64,000 nucleotides of DNA from Solimonas sp040377605 (GTDB lineage Bacteria > Pseudomonadota > Gammaproteobacteria > Nevskiales > Nevskiaceae): NCBI GenBank assembly GCA_040377605.1, contig JBEIOK010000001.1:54938-118937 (forward strand), read 5' to 3'. How positions within the stretch are numbered: position 1 is the first letter of the stretch; every line of letters begins with the position of its first letter. The translations under genes and the position numbers were made by a program. The notes beneath the pieces were generated by a model. It saw nothing but the letters and a program-made list of their open reading frames with translations, was not told where the DNA came from and ran no database searches. Shown here piece by piece: positions 34,613-42,451 of this stretch.

Positions 34613-35902
34613 TCAGTCAGTGTGGAGCAGACCCGCAAGACGGCGCTGCAGTTCCGGCCAGGCCAGGAACTCGGCACCCGCGGGGGCTGCTTCCGGGGAT
34701 CGCAGGGATTTTACTTGAACGCCGCCGCGGGCCCGCTCGTCGTCGCCGAGCACCAGCGCCAGCGTGGCGCCGCAGCGGTCGGCACGCTTTAGCTGGGCTG
34801 CGAGTTTGCCGCCCCCCGCGTGGACGACGAGGCGCAGCTCAGGCAGGGCCTCGCGCAGCTGTTCGGCCTGCAGGCGTGCAGTCCGGGCGCTGTCCTCACC
34901 CATCCAGCAGAAGTACGCATGCGGTGCGGCATCCGGAACCGCCGCTTGCTGCGCTTTCATCAGCAGGATCAGACGTTCGACACCACAGGCCCAACCGACA
35001 GCCGGGGTGGGTGTCCCCCCGAGTTGCTCGACCAAGCCGTCGTAACGGCCTCCCGCCAGCACAGTGCCCTGGGACCCCAGCGCCGTGGTCGTCCATTCGA
35101 ACACCGTGCGCGAGTAATAATCCAGGCCACGCACCAGACGCGGGTTCAGGGTGTAGGCAATGCCGAGGTCCGACAGGCCCTGCTGCAGGCCGTCGAAGTG
35201 GGCCCGTGAGTCGTCATCGAGGTGATCGATCAGGCGTGGCGCATCCACCAGCAGCGCCTGGGTCTGAGGCACCTTGGAGTCGAGAACGCGCAGCGGATTG
35301 CTGTGCAGGCGCCGCTGCGAGTCGGCGTCCAGATCGGCGGCATGACGCTCCAGATACGCGATCAGGGCGGCACGGTATCGCGCGCGCGCGTCGCTGCTGC
35401 CGAGGGAGTTGAGTTCGAGGGTCAGCTCGCGCAGTCCCAGACGCTTGAGCAGACGCGCCGACAGCACGATGACTTCCAGATCGATATCGGGTCCGGCCAT
35501 GCCGTAGGCCTCGGCCCCCAGCTGGTGGAACTGTCGGTAGCGGCCCGCCTGCGGGCGCTCGTGACGGAACATCGGTCCGGCGTACCACAGGCGCTGCTGC
35601 TGATTGTGCAGCAGTCCATGCTCCAGGCCGACGCGCACGCAGCTGGCGGTGCCCTCGGGCCGGAGGGTCAGACTGTCGCCCTCGCGGTCCTGGAAGGAGA
35701 ACATCTCCTTCTCGACGATATCGGTGACCTCGCCGATGCCGCGCTTGAACAGCGCCGTATGCTCCAGCAACGGCATCTTGATCTCGCCGTATCCATAGGC
35801 CGCAAAGGTCTGGGCGGCAACGGCATGCAGGTGCTGCCAGATCGCGGTATCCGGCGGCAGCACATCATTGAATCCGCGAACGGACTGGAACAGGTTGGCC
35901 AT
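34613..35902 (-). CDS. hisS: histidyl-tRNA synthetase
   Basis: A 429-residue class II synthetase of standard length that charges tRNA-His. It begins QSVRGFNDVLPPDTAIW. Motif 2 is in RPEGTASCVR and FRHERPQAGRYRQFHQLG, the His-specific signatures are LVRGLDYYSRTVFEWTT and GGRYDGLVEQLGG, and motif 3 lies in AVGWACGVERLILL. It sits 11 nt after ispG. Confidence 0.97.
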   Translation of the reverse strand: MANLFQSVRGFNDVLPPDTAIWQHLHAVAAQTFAAYGYGEIKMPLLEHTALFKRGIGEVTDIVEKEMFSFQDREGDSLTLRPEGTASCVRVGLEHGLLHNQQQRLWYAGPMFRHERPQAGRYRQFHQLGAEAYGMAGPDIDLEVIVLSARLLKRLGLRELTLELNSLGSSDARARYRAALIAYLERHAADLDADSQRRLHSNPLRVLDSKVPQTQALLVDAPRLIDHLDDDSRAHFDGLQQGLSDLGIAYTLNPRLVRGLDYYSRTVFEWTTTALGSQGTVLAGGRYDGLVEQLGGTPTPAVGWACGVERLILLMKAQQAAVPDAAPHAYFCWMGEDSARTARLQAEQLREALPELRLVVHAGGGKLAAQLKRADRCGATLALVLGDDERARGGVQVKSLRSPEAAPAGAEFLAWPELQRRLAGLLHTD

Positions 35903-35913
35903 GAGGTGAGGGT

Positions 35914-37032
35914 TCAGACGCTGGGCGTTTCGGCAGCGCGGGCTGCCTTGCGGGCGGCGATCTTCTCGCGAACCAGCTTTTCAAGCATATCGACCAGCTG
36001 GTCGTTATGCGCCTTGTGCTGGATCTTGCCGTCGACGTAGATGGAGTTCGGATAGCCGCCCGCCACGCCAATCGCAGCCTCGCGGGCCTCTCCCGGGCCG
36101 TTGACGACGCAGCCGATGACCGCCAGGTCCAGCGGCTCGTCGATCTCCTCGAAGCGCGACTCCAGTTCGGCCACCGCCTTGATGACGTCGAAGTTCTGAC
36201 GCGAGCAGGACGGGCAGGCGACCAAATTGATCCCCCGATGCCGCAGGTGCAGCGACTTGAGGATGTCCCAGCCGACCTTGACCTCCTCGATGGGATCCGC
36301 CGCCAGGGAGATGCGGATCGTGTCGCCAATCCCGTCTGCCAGCAGCATGCCAAGACCGATGGAGGACTTCACCGCGCCCGAGCGTAGCCCGCCGGCCTCG
36401 GTGATCCCCAGATGCAGCGGCTGGTCGATCAGCGTTGCCAGCTTGCGGTAGGCGAACACCGTCATGAAGATCTCGCTGGCCTTCAGCGAGATCTTGAAGT
36501 CCTCGAAGTTGTGGCGCTTCAGGATCTCGACATGGCGCAACGCGGATTCCACCAGCGCATCGGCGTTGGGCTCGCCGTACTTTTCCTGGAGGTCACCTTC
36601 CAGGCTGCCGGCGTTGACGCCGATCCGGATCGGCACACCGTGATGACGCGCGCAGGCAATGACTTCCTCGACCTTGCGGTCGGAACCGATGTTGCCGGGG
36701 TTGATTCTCAGGCAATCAGCGCCCGCCTCGGCCGCCGCGATGGCGCATTTGTAGTTGAAGTGGATATCGGCCACCAGCGGCACATAGCCCACTTCCTTCT
36801 TGATCTTGCCGAACGCTTCGGCGGCAGCCAGCGTCGGCACCGACACGCGCACGATATCGGCGCCTGCCTTCACCGCGGCACGAATCTGCGCAACGGTCGC
36901 GCTGACGTCCTCGGTGTCGGTATTGGTCATCGTCTGCACCGCGATCGGCGCATCACCGCCAACCGTGACGCGGCCGACCCGGATCGCCCGCGACTTGCGG
37001 CGCTGAATCCGGTGGTGGCTGGTCATCGCCAT
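35914..37032 (-). CDS. ispG: 4-hydroxy-3-methylbut-2-enyl diphosphate synthase
   Basis: A 372-residue GcpE/IspG enzyme of the MEP isoprenoid pathway. The N-terminal TIM barrel contains QTMTNTDTEDV, LVADIHFNY and LRINPGNIGSD. The C-terminal domain carries the [4Fe-4S] ligands in ACPSCSRQ and GCVVNGPGEA. It depends on cluster delivery, in line with its position in the same gene series as the iron-sulfur assembly genes. Starts at residue 1 or at Met3 are both possible. In E. coli and Pseudomonas ispG likewise lies between rodZ and hisS. Confidence 0.97.
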   Translation of the reverse strand: MAMTSHHRIQRRKSRAIRVGRVTVGGDAPIAVQTMTNTDTEDVSATVAQIRAAVKAGADIVRVSVPTLAAAEAFGKIKKEVGYVPLVADIHFNYKCAIAAAEAGADCLRINPGNIGSDRKVEEVIACARHHGVPIRIGVNAGSLEGDLQEKYGEPNADALVESALRHVEILKRHNFEDFKISLKASEIFMTVFAYRKLATLIDQPLHLGITEAGGLRSGAVKSSIGLGMLLADGIGDTIRISLAADPIEEVKVGWDILKSLHLRHRGINLVACPSCSRQNFDVIKAVAELESRFEEIDEPLDLAVIGCVVNGPGEAREAAIGVAGGYPNSIYVDGKIQHKAHNDQLVDMLEKLVREKIAARKAARAAETPSV

Positions 37033-37059
37033 CGTCGAAATCCCGGATCGCAGCCGCGT

Positions 37060-37983
37060 TCAGGGGCTGCCCAGCGGCAACGTGAACCGTGCGGTGCCGT
37101 TACTACGCAGCTGCGAGGAAAAGTCGACGGTCTGTCCCTGGTACAGAACCGTCACCACACTGGCGTTGCCCAGGTGCAGGTTCAGCGGCGCTGCGCCTTG
37201 TACGGTGCGTGACTCGCCGTCGGCGAATTCGCCGCGCAGCAGCACCTTGCCGCCTGCATCATCGACCCGCACCCAGGAGGTGCCGCTGAACCGCAGACCG
37301 ATCGTGCCTTGCCCCCCCACCGCTGCCGGGGCAGGCGCGGCCGTCAGGGGTGCCGATAGCGGATCTGCCGGAGCGGCCGGCACCGGCGCCGAGGCATCGG
37401 CCGGCACGGGCGCGGCCGGTGGCGCAGACTCGCCCGCTGGGGTCAGCGCCGGATCCGGCATCGCTGCGGTCGACGGCGGAATCTCGACCGGCACCTCAAC
37501 AGAAGTCGACGGCACAACCACCGTGGTCACGGGGGTGCCTTGCGGGTTGCCGCCATCGCGCGCCATCCACACAAAACCGCAGATGACGACGGCCGCGACA
37601 GCCAGTCCGACCGCCAGCGCCACCGGCAGGCGGCTGCCAGACCCCAGTTCGGTCCCGGAGGCGAGCCGCAGCTTGGCCGGCGGCTGAACCGTCTTCGGCA
37701 TCACGCGCTGCCCATAGGCATCAAGCAGCCGCTGCTCCTGCAATCCCAGGACCTTGGCGCACTTGCGGTAGTAGCCGCGCACGTAGACCGGCTCCAGCAG
37801 CGCGGTGAAATCATCGCGCTCCAGCGCATCCAGCGTGTGCCGCGTCAGCTTGGTTTGACCGGCCAGGTCGTCCAGCGACAGGCTCATGCGCTGCCGCGCT
37901 TCACGAATCAGCGCGCCGGGGCTCTCACGGCTGGGGGCGACAGACGGCTCGGGCGCCGGCGTATCCGGGATCTCGGTGCTCAT
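37060..37983 (-). CDS. rodZ: cytoskeletal protein RodZ
   Basis: A 307-residue protein with a cytoplasmic HTH_25 domain (about 22-90; LIREARQRMSLSLDDLAGQT, YVRGYYRKCAKVLG), one membrane helix near 119-139 and a Pro/Ala-rich periplasmic linker. The C-terminal beta domain (DUF4115, about 228-307) contains GTSWVRVDDAGGKVLLRGE. RodZ links MreB to the membrane elongation machinery and sets rod shape. Its start overlaps the pilF stop by ATGA. Confidence 0.93.
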   Translation of the reverse strand: MSTEIPDTPAPEPSVAPSRESPGALIREARQRMSLSLDDLAGQTKLTRHTLDALERDDFTALLEPVYVRGYYRKCAKVLGLQEQRLLDAYGQRVMPKTVQPPAKLRLASGTELGSGSRLPVALAVGLAVAAVVICGFVWMARDGGNPQGTPVTTVVVPSTSVEVPVEIPPSTAAMPDPALTPAGESAPPAAPVPADASAPVPAAPADPLSAPLTAAPAPAAVGGQGTIGLRFSGTSWVRVDDAGGKVLLRGEFADGESRTVQGAAPLNLHLGNASVVTVLYQGQTVDFSSQLRSNGTARFTLPLGSP

Positions 37984-38723
37984 CGGGTTTGCTTTCTGAG
38001 GGTGGCAGCTTCAGGGGACATCGGAAATTCTTTCAGCAGGCGCGACTCGAACACGCGGGCAGCCGCGCTGTCGCCAAGGGCCAGCTCGGTGCGCGCGGCA
38101 ACGTAGAGCAGTTCGGGCGTGGCCGCCTTGACCAGGTCATAGCGCTGCAGGAAGGCACGCGTGCGCAGGTAATCGTTCATGCGGAAGCTCAGGGTCGCCA
38201 TCTGCGCCAGCGCTTCCTGGGAATCCGGCTCGATGCGCAGGGCTTCGCGCAGATATCGCTCCGACTTCTCCGCATCCGTCGCCTTCACGCAGATTCCGGC
38301 ATTGGTCCAGGCCGCGGCGGGGGTCGGATAGCGCGCATCCTTGATCGCGTCCATCAGGTAGCGCTCGCCCTCCTCGATCTTGCCGAGCGAGCACAGGAAG
38401 CTGCCGAAATTGTTCTTCAACGTGGGATCGGACGCATCCAGCGCGATCGCCCTTCGATAGTGCCGCTCCGCCTTCTTCAGATCACCCTGTGCCTGGTAGA
38501 CCCAGGCGATGGCTGCATGGGCCGACGGATACTTCTCGTCCTGCCCGATCGCCCGCTGCAGGCGCTCGATCGCTGCCGGGTACTGACCCTTCTGCGCGAA
38601 ATCGACCCCCATCCGCGTATTGAGTCGTGCCGCTTCCATCTGACTGGCCTTGCTGGGCTGCGAGCCGCAGGCCCCGAGCAGGAGCAGCGTTGCACCCAGC
38701 ACCGAGGCCAGTGCCGCCTTCAT
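37980..38723 (-). CDS. pilF: type IV pilus pilotin lipoprotein PilF/PilW
   Basis: A 247-residue lipoprotein starting at the ATG at 38723, with lipobox LGAC (Cys19). Six TPR-like units follow (for example AIERLQRAIGQDEKYPSAH, KAERHYRRAIALDASDPTLKN). PilF helps the secretin PilQ insert and multimerise in the outer membrane. The rlmN-pilF-rodZ-ispG order matches Pseudomonas. The region just upstream of the start carries a decayed copy of the rlmN 3' end. Confidence 0.93.
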   Translation of the reverse strand: MKAALASVLGATLLLLGACGSQPSKASQMEAARLNTRMGVDFAQKGQYPAAIERLQRAIGQDEKYPSAHAAIAWVYQAQGDLKKAERHYRRAIALDASDPTLKNNFGSFLCSLGKIEEGERYLMDAIKDARYPTPAAAWTNAGICVKATDAEKSERYLREALRIEPDSQEALAQMATLSFRMNDYLRTRAFLQRYDLVKAATPELLYVAARTELALGDSAAARVFESRLLKEFPMSPEAATLRKQTR

Positions 38724-38733
38724 GACGCCACGA

Positions 38734-38796
38734 CCGGAATATCGCGCAGCCGATGCTTCTGACGCGAGGTCACCTGGCCGACCAGCTGACCGCAGG
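38734..38796 (-). repeat. decayed duplicate of the rlmN 3' end
   Basis: This 63-nt segment in the rlmN-pilF spacer matches 38889-38951, inside the rlmN coding end, at 58 of 63 positions without gaps. On the minus strand it would encode the same C-terminal stretch as RlmN (CGQLVGQVTSRQK-RLRDIP-like). It has no start and ends 10 nt from the pilF ATG. About 80 nt separates the copy from the rlmN stop. It points to an old tandem duplication or an excised insertion here. Confidence 0.85.
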
Positions 38797-38874
38797 GGCG
38801 ACGCGAGCCCGCGCAGGGGCCCCGCGCAGCGGGGATGCAAGGATCAGCGAGTCGGCTCCAGGTCTGCGGGTGAT

Positions 38875-40002
38875 TCATTGCACCGTCACCGGAATATCGC
38901 GCAGCCGATTCTTCTGGCGCGAGGTCACCTGACCGACCAACTGCCCGCAGGCCGCATCGATGTCATCGCCGCGTGTCTTGCGCGTGGTGGCGATGATTTT
39001 CTTGTCGCGCAGGATCTTGGCAAACGCCTGAATGGTCTCCGGCTTCGAACGCCGGTACTGGGCCTGCGGAAACGGATTGAACGGAATCAGATTGACCTTG
39101 GCCGCCATGCCGCCGAGCAAGCGGGCCAGCTCGCGCGCATGTTCCGGGTGATCGTTGATGCCGTCGAGCATCACGTATTCGTAGACGATGTGGGTCTTGC
39201 GGTCCTTGCCGGCGGTGTAGCGCCGGCAGGCCGCCAGCAGATCGGCGATCGGATACTTGCGGTTGATCGGCACCAGCTGATCGCGCAGCACATCGTTAGG
39301 CGCATGGAGCGATACCGCCAGCGCGGTATCCACTTCCTCGCGCAGCCGGTCCATGAACGGCACCAGGCCGGATGTCGACACGGTGACGCGTCGTTTCGAC
39401 AGACCGAAACCGAAATCGTCGAGCAGAATGCGGATCGCCGGCAGTACCGCGTTGTAATTTGCCAACGGCTCGCCCATGCCCATGAAGACGATGTTGGAGA
39501 TGACGCGCTCGTTCTGGAAATCGCCCCCGAGCGTGCGGGCGGCAAACCAGACCTGCGCGATGATTTCCGCCGTGGTCATGTTGCGATTCAGGCCCTGCTG
39601 CGCAGTGGAGCAGAACGAGCAGTCCATCGCACAACCGACCTGGGAAGAGATGCACAGCGTCGCGCGCCCCTCTTCCGGAATGTAGACCGTCTCGATGGCG
39701 TTGCCACCGTCGAGCCGGAGCACCCACTTGCGCGTGCCGTCCTGCGAGACCTGTTCGGCCATCAGCTCCGGCGTGCGAATCGTGAACCACTGCGCAAGCT
39801 TGGTGCGAAGCTCCTTCGAGATATTGGACATCTCATCGAAGGAGTCCTTGCCGCGCCGATAGATCCACTGCATGACCTGATCGGCGCGGTAAGGCTTTTC
39901 ACCGCGCTCCGCGAACACCGCGCGCAGTTGCTCCCGGTCGAGCCCGAACAGATTGATCGGGTCGGCGGGAGCGACGGTGCGCGGAGTCGCGGAATCGTTC
40001 AT
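38875..40002 (-). CDS. rlmN: dual-specificity RNA methyltransferase RlmN
   Basis: A 375-residue radical-SAM enzyme from the ATG at 40002. It methylates C2 of A2503 in 23S rRNA and A37 of some tRNAs. The cluster motif CxxxCxxC is C124/C128/C131 in GCAMDCSFCSTA. C117 just before it and a Cys near 350 (DDIDAACGQL) fit the pair that forms and resolves the methyl-Cys intermediate. FMGMGEPLANYN and SLHAPNDVLRDQLVPIN are family signatures. ndk ends 5 nt upstream of the start. Confidence 0.96.
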   Translation of the reverse strand: MNDSATPRTVAPADPINLFGLDREQLRAVFAERGEKPYRADQVMQWIYRRGKDSFDEMSNISKELRTKLAQWFTIRTPELMAEQVSQDGTRKWVLRLDGGNAIETVYIPEEGRATLCISSQVGCAMDCSFCSTAQQGLNRNMTTAEIIAQVWFAARTLGGDFQNERVISNIVFMGMGEPLANYNAVLPAIRILLDDFGFGLSKRRVTVSTSGLVPFMDRLREEVDTALAVSLHAPNDVLRDQLVPINRKYPIADLLAACRRYTAGKDRKTHIVYEYVMLDGINDHPEHARELARLLGGMAAKVNLIPFNPFPQAQYRRSKPETIQAFAKILRDKKIIATTRKTRGDDIDAACGQLVGQVTSRQKNRLRDIPVTVQ

Positions 40003-40006
40003 CCGT

Positions 40007-40438
40007 TCAGCGGGTGCGCGGGCACAGCTCGATGGCGCGGAAGAAGTACGCAATCTCGTTCTTCGCGTTCTCGAGGCTGTCCGAACCGTGCACGGCGTTC
40101 TCGTCGATGGAGTCCGCGAAGTCGGCGCGGATCGTGCCCGGCGCGGCGCTCTTCGGGTTGGTCGCGCCCATGATGTCGCGGTAGCGCGCGACGGCGTTCT
40201 CGCCTTCCAGCACCTGCACGACGACCGGGCCGCTGGTCATGAAGCGCACCAGGTCACCGAAGAACGGACGCTCCTTGTGCACGGCGTAGAAGCCTTCGGC
40301 TTCGCCCGGTGTCAGGTGCTTCATGCGCGCGGCGACGACCTTGAGGCCGGCCTTTTCGAGACGGCCGATGATGTCGCCGATGTGGTTCTTGGCAACGGCG
40401 TCAGGCTTGATAATGGACAGCGTACGTTCGACCGACAC
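40007..40438 (-). CDS. ndk: nucleoside diphosphate kinase
   Basis: A 143-residue Ndk, the usual length when the GTG at 40438 is used; AAGGAG stands 7 nt upstream of it and a longer frame has no such support. It equilibrates nucleoside triphosphates. SIIKPDAVAKN holds the phosphate-binding Lys, and the phosphohistidine is H117 in NAVHGSDS. It has its own promoter (40531-40560) although the upstream iscA is on the same strand. Confidence 0.96.
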   Translation of the reverse strand: MSVERTLSIIKPDAVAKNHIGDIIGRLEKAGLKVVAARMKHLTPGEAEGFYAVHKERPFFGDLVRFMTSGPVVVQVLEGENAVARYRDIMGATNPKSAAPGTIRADFADSIDENAVHGSDSLENAKNEIAYFFRAIELCPRTR

Positions 40439-40530
40439 AGCGCAACTCCTTGAGGGAAAGCGGAAATGGGAATGGGCCCGGGTCATCCGGAACCGCTGCA
40501 CCGGACGAGCAGGCCCAATGAAAACAAGAG

Positions 40531-40560
40531 ATTATAGTCGCCGCTGCTGCACCGCGGCAA
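40531..40560 (-). promoter_or_regulatory. sigma70-type promoter of ndk
   Basis: On the minus strand TTGCCG (40560-40555) and TATAAT (40536-40531) are separated by 18 nt, a near-consensus promoter ~93 nt upstream of the ndk GTG. It would let ndk and downstream genes be transcribed independently of the cysE-isc genes. Confidence 0.75.
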
Positions 40561-40584
40561 TGAAAATCGACGCCGGCAGGACGG

Positions 40585-40908
40585 TCAGACGGTGAAGCTC
40601 TCGCCGCAGCCGCAGTAGGCCTTGGCCTGCGGGTTCAGAAACTTGAAGGACTCATTGAGCCCCTGCTTCTGGAAATCCAGCGTCATGCCCTCCAGCACCG
40701 ACAGATCCTCGCGGCGCACCACGACGGTGGCACCGTGCTGCTCGAAGACCGCATCGTCGCCGGTGATCGCATCGGCGTAATCCATCGTGTAGGCATACCC
40801 GGAGCAGCCGGACTTCTTGACGCCCACTCGCAGGCCGAGGCCCATGCCACGCTTGGCGATCTGCTGCTGGATGCGCCGGGCGGCGCCTTCGGTCAATTGG
40901 ATGCTCAT
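40585..40908 (-). CDS. iscA: A-type iron-sulfur carrier IscA
   Basis: A 107-residue A-type carrier with the ATG at 40908 overlapping the preceding gene's stop by ATGA (40905-40908). The three cluster Cys are C35 (KSGCSGY), C99 and C101 (YCGCGESF), all intact. Length equals E. coli IscA. It receives or stores iron or [2Fe-2S]/[4Fe-4S] clusters and passes them to apoproteins. Chaperone and ferredoxin genes that normally follow (hscBA, fdx) are not present; ndk follows directly. Confidence 0.92.
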   Translation of the reverse strand: MSIQLTEGAARRIQQQIAKRGMGLGLRVGVKKSGCSGYAYTMDYADAITGDDAVFEQHGATVVVRREDLSVLEGMTLDFQKQGLNESFKFLNPQAKAYCGCGESFTV

Positions 40909-41288
40909 GCCGGGGATTTCATCTGGTTCCACAGGGCGCGGACAACATCTTCGCCCATCAATGCACAATGGGCCTTGTCCTCCCCGATTTCAAGCGCAGC
41001 ACGGATCTGCGAAGCCTCGGGGGGCCGGTCCCCGCAACCACCCGCCTGCAGTTGTTCCGCCAGCCACTGTCCGACCGCGATCGCCGTCGGGCACCCATAG
41101 GCCTGGAACCGGGCCGCCTCGATGCGCCCCTGGGCCATGCGCACGCTCAGCCGCAGCACCGAGCGCGCGGCCGGGCTGCCCGCCTGGGCTTCCAGCACGC
41201 CCATGCCCTCCAGACGTCCTGCCAAGCTCGGCGACTCGAAGCGTTGCCAGACCGGCAGCGCGTAGTCGTGCACGTTGCGCAGGCTCAT
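40905..41288 (-). CDS. IscU/NifU-N-like scaffold with a missing cluster cysteine
   Basis: A 127-residue protein of the NifU N-terminal fold, coupled by ATGA to both the upstream cysteine desulfurase (41285-41288) and iscA. The second and third ligand sites of IscU are kept: C66 in AYGCPTAIAVGQW and H107-C108 in KAHCALMGED. The first site differs: where IscU has APACGD, this protein has SPAARS, so the first Cys and the following Asp are Ala41 and Ser43. An extra Cys85 (GGCGD) might substitute. It also has the N-terminal VHDY segment seen in family members. Related proteins are annotated as iron-sulfur scaffold proteins in xanthomonad-like bacteria; whether it assembles clusters is uncertain. 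Confidence 0.82.
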   Translation of the reverse strand: MSLRNVHDYALPVWQRFESPSLAGRLEGMGVLEAQAGSPAARSVLRLSVRMAQGRIEAARFQAYGCPTAIAVGQWLAEQLQAGGCGDRPPEASQIRAALEIGEDKAHCALMGEDVVRALWNQMKSPA

Positions 41289-42451
41289 GACACGGCCCAC
41301 AGCGGCGAAAGCGCCCGCAGGCATGCCACGGCCGCCGCCACCTGCCCGGCGGCGCGGTCGATCTGGTCCGCCGTGGTCGATCGACCCAGCGAGAAACGCA
41401 GGGAAGCGCCCGCCAGCTCGTCGTCCCGCCCCAGCGCCCGCAGCACATAGGAGGGCTCGCGGGTGGCCGACGAGCACGCCGAGCCGCTGGAGACGGCCAG
41501 CTCCGGCAGCATGGCGCGCAACGCCTCGCCCTCGACGCCCTCGAAGCTGAGATTCAGCAGCGCGGGCACGGTCTGCGACGGATCGCCATTGCGATGCACG
41601 CCGGGCAGTGCCTGCAGATGCCGCCACAGTCGATCACGCAGGGCGGACAGCCGTGGCCCCTCGACCACGAGTTCCTGTCGCGCGAGCCGGCAGGCCTCGC
41701 CCATGCCGACGATCTGGTGTGTCGCCAGCGTGCCGGAGCGCATGCCCTGTTCATGTCCGCCGCCGTGCAGCTGCGGCGCCAGCCGCGCCCGCGGCCGCTT
41801 GCGCACGAACAGCGCGCCCGCACCCTTGGGGCCGTAGACCTTGTGAGCGGACAGCGACAGCAGGTCGACCGGCGTCGTCGCCAGATCAATCACGACCCGG
41901 CCCGCCGCCTGTGCGGCATCGACATGCAGCAGCACCCCGCGCGCGCGCAGCGCCGGCGCCACGACCTCGATCGGGTTGATGACGCCGGTTTCGTTGTTGA
42001 CCCACATCAGCGAGACCAGCACGGTCTCCGGGCGCAGCGCATCGAGAACCGCCTGCGCCGCGATTCGTCCCTGCGCGTCCGGATTCAGGTAGCTGACCCG
42101 CACCCCGCGGGTCTCCAGATACCGGCAGGTATCGAGGACTGCCTTGTGCTCGATGCGGGTGGTAATCAGATGTGCGCGCTCCAGGCCGCGAAATTCCAGC
42201 GCGCCTTTGAGCGCCAGGTTGTTGGATTCGGTCGCGCCCGAGGTCCAGACCATCTCCTCGGGCATCGCACCGATTAGGGCCGCCACGTGGGCGCGCGCCT
42301 GCTCGACCGCGCGCCGGGCGCGTAGGCCCGGCGCATGATCGGAAGCCGGGTTGCCATAGCCGTCCAGGTCGTCGAGCCAGGGCAGCATCGCTGCGCGCAC
42401 GCGCGCATCCAGCGGCGTGGTCGCGGCGTGGTCGAGGTAGATCAGGCTCAC
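41285..42451 (-). CDS. iscS: cysteine desulfurase, IscS-like with short C-terminus
   Basis: A 388-residue PLP enzyme. H102, PLP-binding K204 (LSAHKVYGPKG) and the active Cys C326 (SSGSACSSATREPSYVLRALG-type loop) align with E. coli IscS H104, K206 and C328. The protein stops right after LRALSPLWAVS, whereas E. coli IscS goes on for about 16 more residues that help bind IscU. It abstracts sulfur from cysteine as a Cys persulfide for cluster assembly or tRNA thiolation. A second desulfurase gene overlaps its start (ATGA-type, 42448-42451). Confidence 0.9.
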   Translation of the reverse strand: MSLIYLDHAATTPLDARVRAAMLPWLDDLDGYGNPASDHAPGLRARRAVEQARAHVAALIGAMPEEMVWTSGATESNNLALKGALEFRGLERAHLITTRIEHKAVLDTCRYLETRGVRVSYLNPDAQGRIAAQAVLDALRPETVLVSLMWVNNETGVINPIEVVAPALRARGVLLHVDAAQAAGRVVIDLATTPVDLLSLSAHKVYGPKGAGALFVRKRPRARLAPQLHGGGHEQGMRSGTLATHQIVGMGEACRLARQELVVEGPRLSALRDRLWRHLQALPGVHRNGDPSQTVPALLNLSFEGVEGEALRAMLPELAVSSGSACSSATREPSYVLRALGRDDELAGASLRFSLGRSTTADQIDRAAGQVAAAVACLRALSPLWAVS

